Notes under the pieces: model-generated
What the model saw: only the letters and a program-made list of their open reading frames with translations
Databases searched by the model: none
What the model was told of the DNA's origin: nothing
In this document: positions 1-4,835 of the stretch, in pieces
How the letters are laid out: every line of letters starts with the position of its first letter
How positions within the stretch are numbered: position 1 is the first letter of the stretch
Source: an uncultured Rubrobacteraceae bacterium
GTDB taxonomy: Bacteria; Actinomycetota; Rubrobacteria; Rubrobacterales; Rubrobacteraceae
DNA length: 6,614 bases
Direction: 5' to 3'
Assembly (NCBI GenBank): GCA_902805985.1
Contig: CADCUW010000211.1
Coordinates: forward strand, 1 to 6,614
Position numbers and translations under genes: made by a program

Positions 1-417
1 GACGGCGGCGAAGATCGCACCCGCCACGACCGCGAACACGAACCCGAGGAAGCTCGCCAGCCAGTCAACGCCGCCGTACATGTCGCGCAGCCGGTCCTCG
101 CGGTCCTCGGCCGCCTCGAAGTAGCCCCTAGGGTAAGGCGTCGCGTCGGCCGTCGTATCCGGCTGGCCGGGCGTGCGTATGATCCGGGTCTCCTTGTCCC
201 CGTTGCCCTGGGACGTCTCCTGGGAAGCCCCGTGGGGATACCCCTGCGGCACCTGACGGGTCTCGGCCTGGGCGTCATCCGTCCCGCCGGACGGCTCCCG
301 GCGCGTGCCCTCCTGGCGGTTCTGCGGCGCCCTGCGGGTCTGCTGCTCGTCCGCGTCGTCGCCTAAAGGTCCCGTCCTGCGGCGCTCCTCCGGACGGTCT
401 CCGGGTCTCTCCGTCAT
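1..417 (-). CDS. Hypothetical membrane protein, N-terminal part (runs off left edge)
   Basis: I read 139 codons without a stop from an ATG at 417-415 to the window edge, so the C-terminus is missing. The start is supported by a purine-rich ribosome binding site (AAGGGGGAG, 428-420) just upstream. Residues 1 to about 98 are very hydrophilic and low in complexity, rich in R, E, D, Q, G, T and P with almost no hydrophobic clusters, so probably disordered. A charged stretch (EAAEDREDRLRDMYGG, about 101-116) follows, then a hydrophobic segment from about W119 to V139 (WLASFLGFVFAVVAGAIFAA), which looks like the first transmembrane helix. The tail is therefore probably cytoplasmic and precedes a multi-pass or single-pass membrane domain. 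I do not recognise the family with confidence; actinobacterial membrane proteins with a similar tail-YGG-helix layout exist, but that is recollection. It is divergent from glnA, 270 nt away. Function unknown. Confidence 0.75.
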   Translation of the reverse strand, partial: MTERPGDRPEERRRTGPLGDDADEQQTRRAPQNRQEGTRREPSGGTDDAQAETRQVPQGYPHGASQETSQGNGDKETRIIRTPGQPDTTADATPYPRGYFEAAEDREDRLRDMYGGVDWLASFLGFVFAVVAGAIFAAV

Positions 418-510
418 CTCTCCCCCTTCGATAACAATCTGCCCTCCAGCGTGCGCTCGTGCGTCAGAATTCTACCCCGACCGCCACCGGGCTACGCCGG
501 AGGGGTCTGT

Positions 511-533
511 CGGCGGGTCCGGCCCGCCGTTTT
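511..533 (+). terminator. Terminator-like hairpin with T-run in the glnA leader (possible attenuator)
   Basis: CGGCGGG (511-517) pairs perfectly with CCCGCCG (523-529) around a 5-nt loop TCCGG and is followed directly by TTTT (530-533). This has the shape of an intrinsic terminator reading rightward. No rightward gene lies upstream inside the window, so it may end a leader transcript of glnA (attenuation) or a small RNA. It may also be a chance GC hairpin in GC-rich DNA. In the leftward direction it lacks a U-tract. Confidence 0.4.
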
Positions 534-658
534 GTACATCCGGCCACAGATTCCACCCGATACGGGCGCCTGGCTTGTACGCCGGGCCATATGCAACCGG
601 CGTGGGCGGTCCATATCATGGGTTTCACGGCCCGGAGCATTCCGCTTCCGGGGCACAG

Positions 659-664
659 TATAGA
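659..664 (+). promoter_or_regulatory. Weak candidate -10 box for glnA
   Basis: TATAGA at 659-664 lies 18 nt before the glnA Shine-Dalgarno and would give a short leader of roughly 17-20 nt. No good -35 hexamer occurs 16-18 nt upstream (the sequence there is around AGCATT). The promoter could instead lie further upstream, which would place the hairpin at 511-533 in the leader. Confidence 0.25.
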
Positions 665-676
665 GCGCGGGACGCT

Positions 677-682
677 AGGAGG
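677..682 (+). promoter_or_regulatory. Ribosome binding site of glnA (decides TTG start)
   Basis: AGGAGG at 677-682 stands 5 nt before TTG (688) and 14 nt before the in-frame ATG (697). The short spacing favours initiation at TTG, giving a protein beginning MATMGKQ; the ATG would be unusually far from the site. Confidence 0.75.
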
Positions 683-687
683 TAAGC

Positions 688-2019
688 TTGGCGACGATGG
701 GCAAGCAAGACGTGTTGCAGCAGGCGAAGGACGCGAACGTCCAGTTTATCCGGATGTGGTTCACGGACATCCTCGGGACGTTGAAGAGCTTCGCGATCAC
801 GGTCGAGGAGCTTGAAGACGCCCTCGACGGTGGGATGGGCTTCGACGGCTCGTCCATCACCGGCTACCAGGACATCGAGGAGTCGGACATGATCGCCATG
901 CCCGATCCCTCGACGTTCAAGGTGATCCCCTGGAGCCCCCAGGAGGAGCCGACGGCCCGCATGATCTGCGACGTCCAGACCACGGACGGCGACCCGTACG
1001 TCGGCGACCCGCGCCACATCTTGCGCCGCGCGCTGGAGCGTGCGAACGAGATGGGCTTCGACACGTTCAACTGCGGACCCGAGCTCGAGTTCTTCTACTT
1101 CAAGGACTCCAGCGGCACCGAGCCGCTGGACTACGGCGGCTACTTCGACCTGACGACGCTCGACGCCGCGACGGCCCTGAGGCGCGAGACGGTTCAGTCG
1201 CTGCAGCAGCTCGGCATCAGGGTCGAGTACAGCCACCACGAGGTCGGCATCAGCCAGCATGAGATCGACCTTCGCTTCGACGACGCGATGACGATGGCGG
1301 ACAAGGTGATGACCTACAAGACGGTCGTCAAGGAGATCGCCACCCGCCACGGCGTCTACGCGACGTTCATGCCGAAGCCGCTCATCGACCAGAACGGCTC
1401 GGGGATGCACACCCACCAGAGCCTCTTCTCCAACGGCAAGAACGCCTTCTTCGACGCGGACAGCGAGCACTACCTCTCGGACGAGGCGAAGGCGTTCATC
1501 GCGGGCCAGCTCCGCCACGCCCGCGAGCTGTCGATCATCTTCGCCCAGCACGTGAACTCCTACAAGCGGCTGGTCCCCGGCTACGAGGCCCCGGTCTACA
1601 TCGCCTGGAGCCGCCGCAACCGCTCGGCGCTGGTGCGCGTGCCGGGCTTCCACCCGGGCCAGGAGAAGGCGACGCGCATGGAGCTGCGCTGCCCTGACCC
1701 GTCGGCGAACATCTACCTCTGCTTCGCCGCGCTCCTGCACGCCGGCCTCGAAGGGATCGAGAAGGGCTACGAGCTGCCCGAGCCGATGGAGCGCAACCTC
1801 TACAACCTCTCGGTCGAGGAGCGCGACAAGATGGGCATCCAGTCCTTGCCCGCGGACCTCGGCGAGGCGATCAAAGAGGCCGAGAACTCCGAGCTCCTGC
1901 ATAAGGCGCTCGGCGAGCACACCTACAGCCGCCTCCTCGAGCTCAAGCGCGAGGAGTTCGAGGACTACCGCATCCAGGTGACGCCCTACGAGCTCGAGAA
2001 GTTCCTGCCGGTTTTGTAG
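688..2019 (+). CDS. glnA: Glutamine synthetase type I (GSI-alpha)
   Basis: ATP-dependent ligation of ammonia to glutamate, giving glutamine; a cytoplasmic dodecamer in this family. The 443-aa length matches Bacillus-type GSI-alpha (about 444) and is shorter than GSI-beta (about 470). Landmarks: the beta-grasp signature FDGSSI (52-57), the metal/glutamate-binding GPELEFF (130-136), HHEVGISQHEID (183-194), the ATP-binding signature KPLIDQNGSGMHTHQS (230-245), NSYKRL (290-295), the flap loop GYEAP (298-302) and RNRSALVR (310-317). At the position of the GSI-beta adenylylation loop (NLYDLPPEE) it reads NLYNLSVEE (370-378), so GlnE-type adenylylation is not expected although the tyrosine remains; feedback inhibition by glutamine is more likely. 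The start is TTG 688, set by an AGGAGG 5 nt upstream; ATG 697 is the alternative. The gene appears monocistronic and ends before a strong terminator. Identification is secure; the alpha assignment rests on length and loop. Confidence 0.97.
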   Translation: MATMGKQDVLQQAKDANVQFIRMWFTDILGTLKSFAITVEELEDALDGGMGFDGSSITGYQDIEESDMIAMPDPSTFKVIPWSPQEEPTARMICDVQTTDGDPYVGDPRHILRRALERANEMGFDTFNCGPELEFFYFKDSSGTEPLDYGGYFDLTTLDAATALRRETVQSLQQLGIRVEYSHHEVGISQHEIDLRFDDAMTMADKVMTYKTVVKEIATRHGVYATFMPKPLIDQNGSGMHTHQSLFSNGKNAFFDADSEHYLSDEAKAFIAGQLRHARELSIIFAQHVNSYKRLVPGYEAPVYIAWSRRNRSALVRVPGFHPGQEKATRMELRCPDPSANIYLCFAALLHAGLEGIEKGYELPEPMERNLYNLSVEERDKMGIQSLPADLGEAIKEAENSELLHKALGEHTYSRLLELKREEFEDYRIQVTPYELEKFLPVL

Positions 2020-2051
2020 GTTCTAGGTTTTGAGGTACTAGGCTTCAGGTT
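2017..2051. repeat. Degenerate AGGTT-type short repeats after glnA stop
   Basis: Starting in the stop codon, the sequence runs through about five imperfect 7-8 nt units: TAGGTTC, TAGGTTT, TGAGGTAC, TAGGCTTC and AGGTT. It is much richer in T and A than its surroundings and ends at the terminator stem. It may be slippage-derived spacer; no function is evident. Confidence 0.4.
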
Positions 2052-2080
2052 GGGGGCGCGGCAAAAACCGCGCCCCCTTT
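2052..2080 (+). terminator. Intrinsic terminator of glnA
   Basis: GGGGGCGCGG (2052-2061) pairs perfectly over 10 bp with CCGCGCCCCC (2068-2077). The loop is CAAAAA, and TTTGCTTT follows. It lies 32 nt after the glnA stop. The convergent minus-strand methyltransferase gene ends at 2098, so the same stem could also slow transcription from that side, but in that direction no U-tract follows. Confidence 0.88.
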
Positions 2081-2097
2081 GCTTTGGATCGTCTGTG

Positions 2098-2582
2098 CTA
2101 ATTGGGTTCTGTGACGTCCGGGGTTTCACGTTGTCGGAGGGTCTCGAAGAGGACGATGCCGACGGCGACACCGAGGTTGAGACTCTGGGTCGCGCCCTGC
2201 TGCGGGATGGTTACACGCTCGTCGCAGAGCGACAGCACCTCCGGCGAGATCCCGCGGCCTTCAGAGCCGAATACCAGGACATCGTCGGCACGAAAGCGGA
2301 AGGTGGAGAGCGGGATAGCCCGCCGGTCCGGAACGGTCGCGATACTCCTGCCCGGAAGGGAGCAGAGGAACGTCGCCGGGGCCTCGACCCGCTCAAAGCC
2401 GACGCGGAAGAAGGCGCCGGCGGAGACCTTCTTCAGCCTGCGGGTCCTACTCTTGCCGTAGTGGGGCCGGATGAGCCGGTTCGTGTCGTAACGTAGCAGC
2501 GCCGAACACCCAGCGCTTCAAGGGTGCGCGAGATCACGCACACGTGCTCGAAATCTTGCGGCGCGTCGAGAAAGACCTGCAT
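2098..2582 (-). pseudogene. SpoU/TrmH-family RNA 2'-O-methyltransferase, broken by a one-base frameshift
   Basis: Read on the minus strand from ATG 2582-2580, the first 30 codons (MQVFLDAPQDFEHVCVISRT, then LEALGVRRCY) match a SPOUT-domain N-terminus. The frame then runs into TGA at 2435-2433. Shifting by one base near 2491-2492 restores a frame (YDTNRLIRPHYGKSRTRRL...) that continues to TAG at 2100-2098. The restored protein would be 161 aa and carries SpoU motif 2 (VLVFGSEGRGIS, about 103-112) and motif 3 (IPQQGATQSLNLGVAVGIVL, about 126-145), which form the knotted SAM site. The length is 485 nt, one short of a multiple of three, so one missing base explains it: TAC GT_ TAC in place of TAC GTN TAC. 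The size resembles TrmL-like tRNA 2'-O-methyltransferases, but the exact target is unknown. Downstream motifs are intact, so a recent mutation or a sequencing error is likelier than an old pseudogene. It lies 57 nt after the phosphatase gene, with no clear Shine-Dalgarno. Confidence 0.85.
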
Positions 2583-2639
2583 GGGCAGAGAGCATACTAG
2601 CCAGAGACGGCTCCGTTTCGGTGCCTGTCTTGCCGCCCT

Positions 2640-3410
2640 CTAATCACCGCCTACAAGGCGCAGAACCTCTGGCAATAGCGTCCGCGGGGTGCTAAGCCCC
2701 TCGTCGGCGTAGATCGTCTCGTTGCCGGACCAGTCGCCGAAAAAGCCGCCGGCCTCGCGCAGTATCGGGGGAAAGGGCGCGGCGTCCCAGGGGTTCATGG
2801 CCGGGTCCAGCATGAGGTCCGCCCTGCCGGTCGCGACGAGGGCGTGACCGTAGGCGTCGGACCAGCCCCTAGCGTCGCCCGAAGCGGAGAGGATGCGGGA
2901 CCACTCCTCGTCCCTCCCGTACCTCTCGAAGCCCTTGGCGTCGGTAAAGCAGGTTATGCCATCGCGGAGGCTCCGGGTCTCGGAGACGCGGGCGCGGCGG
3001 CCGTTGGCGAAGCAGCCCTCGCCCGTGGCGGCGTGGACCATCTCGTCGAGTGCTGGGAAGTAGGCGACACCGACCTCGCAGACGCCCTCTATCTCCAGCC
3101 CGATCAGGACGGCGTACAGCGGCACGCCCCGCACGAACGCCTTCGTGCCGTCGATGGGGTCAACGGTCCACCGAATATCTTCGGAGTCTCCCTCGACCCC
3201 GTACTCCTCCCCCACGATCGCATGCCCTGGGTACCGAGCCCGGATCCTCTCCCGGATCAACCGCTCCGCCTCCCGGTCCGCGACGGTTACCGGCGTCTCG
3301 TCTTCCTTGAACTCGGGCCGCGCGGTTCCGGTCCGAAAGTAACCCAGCGTCAGCCGGCCCGCCTCGTAGGCGGTCTCGACCGCGAGATCCAGAAAGGGCC
3401 GCATATCCAC
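2640..3410 (-). CDS. Inositol monophosphatase/HisN-family phosphatase
   Basis: Mg-dependent phosphatase of the inositol monophosphatase superfamily, 256 aa, soluble. Visible motifs: K-E-D-E-TPVT-AD (35-45); the metal-binding GEE (67-69); the core DPIDGTKAF (84-92), supplying two Asp ligands and the backbone; and the third-motif Asp in NPWDAAP (207-212). WTVDPIDGTKAFVRGVPLYA resembles histidinol-phosphatases (HisN) more than classical inositol phosphatases, but no histidine-biosynthesis gene is nearby and substrates in this superfamily are hard to predict. The frame begins at GTG 3410-3408, with AAGGTGG four nt upstream. The in-frame ATG at 3404-3402 (ten nt from that site) is an equally good start and costs only two residues. 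It follows the TIGR04282 transferase by 24 nt and is probably co-transcribed with it. In that setting it may dephosphorylate a sugar- or polyol-phosphate intermediate made by the upstream transferases (inference). Confidence 0.9.
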   Translation of the reverse strand: MDMRPFLDLAVETAYEAGRLTLGYFRTGTARPEFKEDETPVTVADREAERLIRERIRARYPGHAIVGEEYGVEGDSEDIRWTVDPIDGTKAFVRGVPLYAVLIGLEIEGVCEVGVAYFPALDEMVHAATGEGCFANGRRARVSETRSLRDGITCFTDAKGFERYGRDEEWSRILSASGDARGWSDAYGHALVATGRADLMLDPAMNPWDAAPFPPILREAGGFFGDWSGNETIYADEGLSTPRTLLPEVLRLVGGD

Positions 3411-3434
3411 CCCGCCACCTTAGCACCCAACCGC

Positions 3435-4094
3435 CTACCGGGCCCGCGGGTCCTGCAGCCCCTTCAGAAAATCCGCCGTCCGCGGCGCGAGTTCGGGATG
3501 GCCGCCGAGATCCTCCCCGAGCCGAACGAGGTCCTCAGGCTCGTCCACGTCGTACCATGGATCCCCCTCGTACACGGCGAGCCCCGCCTCATCGGCCCTC
3601 CGGAGCGTCTGCCGGAACACTACCTCCGTGGACCAATCCACCCCGCGGAAGACCACCCCCACCGGCCGACGCAACCCCAGCAACACGTACCCGCCATCGA
3701 TGCTGGGTATTATAGTTATATCTCTAGACTCTAACGCGGTGGCGGCCTCCGTTATGGCCTCCGTGGGCAGGGTCGGGGCGTCCGTGCCGAGGATGAGGAT
3801 GGGAGTGGAGGAAGCGGCGAAGAGGGTTCGGACTCCGGCGAGCATCCTGTCACCCAGGCCGCCGGGTACTTGCGCGATCAGGGAGACGTCGCCGGGCAGG
3901 AGGGGGCGTATGAGGTCAAGACGGTCCGGGGGAGCCCCGGCGACGGTCGTTCGGGCGAGGGTCCGCGCCTTCTCTACGGCGTCTGAGATCAAGGCTGTCT
4001 GGAGGCCGGCCGCGTCCTTCGGGAGCAACATGAGGCGGGTCTTGACGGTGCCTGGTATGGGGGCTTTCGCCATGATGAGGATGCGGAAGGTCAC
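3435..4094 (-). CDS. TIGR04282-family GT-A-fold glycosyltransferase (DUF2064)
   Basis: 219-aa protein of the family called rSAM/selenodomain-associated transferase 1, also labelled arsenosugar biosynthesis glycosyltransferase. The fold is that of nucleotide-sugar transferases and MobA/CofC-like nucleotidyltransferases. Motifs in order: AKAPIPGTVKTRL (9-21, phosphate-binding loop), QVPGGLGDRM (75-84), the metal-site ILGTDAPTLP (101-110), PSIDGGYVLLGL (130-141), GVDWST (151-156) and WYDVDEPEDL (180-189). The GTG start at 4094-4092 overlaps the stop of the upstream glycosyltransferase (GTGA). It is preferred because the next ATG (4073) would remove the first beta strand, TFRILIM. The GGAGA just before GTG is too close to be a good ribosome site, so translational coupling is likely. 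The TIGR04283 gene upstream is the usual partner. The substrate is unknown; the arsenosugar label comes from neighbours in other genomes, and none of those are visible here. Confidence 0.92.
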   Translation of the reverse strand: MTFRILIMAKAPIPGTVKTRLMLLPKDAAGLQTALISDAVEKARTLARTTVAGAPPDRLDLIRPLLPGDVSLIAQVPGGLGDRMLAGVRTLFAASSTPILILGTDAPTLPTEAITEAATALESRDITIIPSIDGGYVLLGLRRPVGVVFRGVDWSTEVVFRQTLRRADEAGLAVYEGDPWYDVDEPEDLVRLGEDLGGHPELAPRTADFLKGLQDPRAR

Positions 4095-4762
4095 TCTCCG
4101 GCGGCCCGGTAGAGGTCGGCGAGGCGCCAGGGGGTTACGCCGAGGGCGAAGGCCGATTGCATGAGGCCCCAGAGAAGGAGGGTTCGCCATTCCCGGCCCC
4201 TCCAGCGACGCGACGCGCTCACCATGGGGCCGGGCAGGTAGGCCGTGCGGCCGGCGGCCTCGATGCGGCGGACAAAGATCACGTCTTCCATGATCGGGAC
4301 CCACGGGAATCCTCCGCAGGCGTCGTAGAAGTCCCGCCGGACGAAGATCCCGGAGTCGCCATAGTAGCGCGGTAGTCGGCGGTAGACGGGCGCGAGCCAC
4401 TCCAGCCAGCGGCCGAGCGGCCCCCCGCCCGGGTAGCGCAGGCGGAAGTTGCCCCCCACGTTGCCGGCTTCCAGGGCGCCCGAGATCTGGGCCGCCACGT
4501 CCACCGGTGGCAGCACGTCGGCGTGAAGGAAGAGGAGCGTGTCTCCCGTCGCGGCCTCCGCCCCGGTTCGGAGTTGCTGGCCCCGTCCCGGTTCACCGTG
4601 GACCAGGCGGTGCGGCGGGCGGACGAGGGCCGCGGTGCGGTCGGCGGAGCCGCCGTCACAGACGACGACCTCGTGGACGCCGGGGACGAGGCGCAGGCGG
4701 TCGAGGAGGCGTCCGAGGGAGGCCTCCTCGTCGAGGGTTGGGATGACGACCGAAAGTTTCAG
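4091..4762 (-). CDS. TIGR04283-family glycosyltransferase (GT2), probable CTG start
   Basis: Family-2 glycosyltransferase of the rSAM/selenodomain-associated transferase 2 type, about 223 aa if begun at CTG 4762. Motifs: KLSVVIPTLDEE (2-13, first beta strand), VVCDGGSADRT (33-43, nucleotide-sugar binding), GRGQQLRTGAEAATGD (59-74), FLHADVLPP (78-86, metal-binding DXD equivalent), YGDSGIFVRR (134-143), PIMEDVIF (156-163, acid pair for acceptor/base), SASRRWRGREW (182-192) and the C-terminal GVTPWRLADLYRAAGE (208-223). The frame stays open to an ATG at 4981, but that upstream part is antisense to pepA. Close to the conserved strand there is no ATG, GTG or TTG; CTG 4762 sits exactly where family members begin (MKLSVVIPT). 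It overlaps the next gene by 4 nt and heads the minus-strand cluster. Function in a glycoconjugate pathway is inferred. Confidence 0.9.
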   Translation of the reverse strand: MKLSVVIPTLDEEASLGRLLDRLRLVPGVHEVVVCDGGSADRTAALVRPPHRLVHGEPGRGQQLRTGAEAATGDTLLFLHADVLPPVDVAAQISGALEAGNVGGNFRLRYPGGGPLGRWLEWLAPVYRRLPRYYGDSGIFVRRDFYDACGGFPWVPIMEDVIFVRRIEAAGRTAYLPGPMVSASRRWRGREWRTLLLWGLMQSAFALGVTPWRLADLYRAAGE

Positions 4763-4775
4763 GGTCCCTTTACCG

Positions 4776-4781
4776 TATAAT
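4776..4781 (+). promoter_or_regulatory. Candidate -10 box (TATAAT) for pepA
   Basis: A perfect TATAAT lies in the short gap between divergent genes, about 55 nt before the pepA start, giving a leader of roughly 48 nt. The region 16-18 nt upstream (around AAAGTT, 4753-4758) is a poor -35. The complementary strand reads TATACG at 4779-4774 with TTGCTC at 4800-4795 (15-nt spacing). This could be a weak promoter for the minus-strand cluster, so the two promoters may overlap. Confidence 0.45.
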
Positions 4782-4820
4782 TCGGGCCGTCGCAGAGCAA
4801 GCCCCGGTAGCTTAAAGCGC

Positions 4821-4826
4821 AGGAGG
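4821..4826 (+). promoter_or_regulatory. Ribosome binding site of pepA (decides TTG start)
   Basis: AGGAGG (extended AGGAGGTGG, 4821-4829) stands 9 nt before TTG 4836. This picks TTG over the far-upstream ATG at 4539, which would add 99 residues of non-homologous sequence antisense to the glycosyltransferase. Confidence 0.8.
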
Positions 4827-4835
4827 TGGTCCCGT

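Larger units (their letters stand above)
418..687. other. Divergent intergenic region between membrane-protein gene and glnA
   Basis: This 270-nt stretch holds no open frame that looks coding: the short plus-strand frames crossing it have no family resemblance and continue antisense to the minus-strand gene or out of frame with glnA. It contains a GC hairpin with a T-run (511-533), two TTGTAC-based direct repeats (532 and 575), two CCATAT boxes (587-592 and 611-616), an AT-rich palindrome AGAATTCT (467-474) and a TATAGA box at 659-664 that could be a weak -10 for glnA. No convincing -35 element was found for either gene. No GlnR-type TGTTA-N7-TAACA box was seen. Confidence 0.6.

Noticed and set aside
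305..685. Plus-strand frames of 126, 70 and 118 codons between the left-edge gene and glnA.
   Set aside because: They overlap the minus-strand membrane-protein gene or glnA out of frame, overlap one another, and have no motif or ribosome binding site.
625..1920. A 431-codon open frame on the minus strand opposite glnA.
   Set aside because: It is antisense to a certain glutamine synthetase gene. Its composition (R/V/L/A/E-rich, no motifs) is typical of a shadow frame in high-GC DNA.
2050..2496. A 148-codon plus-strand frame starting in the terminator region.
   Set aside because: It begins inside the glnA terminator, has no convincing ribosome binding site, and is antisense to the methyltransferase, whose motifs are clear.
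2088..2592. Programmed ribosomal frameshifting as the explanation for the split methyltransferase.
   Set aside because: The junction CTACGTTACGAC has no slippery heptamer, and no stimulatory hairpin or internal Shine-Dalgarno was evident; a lost base is simpler.
2844..3734. A 296-codon plus-strand frame opposite the phosphatase and TIGR04282 genes.
   Set aside because: Pro/Arg/Val-rich with no recognisable motif and fully antisense to two well-supported genes.
4095..4400. Upstream extension of the TIGR04282 transferase frame to 4400 on the minus strand.
   Set aside because: The extra 102 residues are Arg/Pro-rich and lie inside the TIGR04283 coding region in another frame; GTG 4094 matches the family start.
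4539..4835. Upstream extension of the pepA frame to an ATG at 4539.
   Set aside because: The added 99 residues are Arg/Ser/Pro-rich antisense of the glycosyltransferase; TTG 4836 has a strong ribosome binding site and gives the normal family length.
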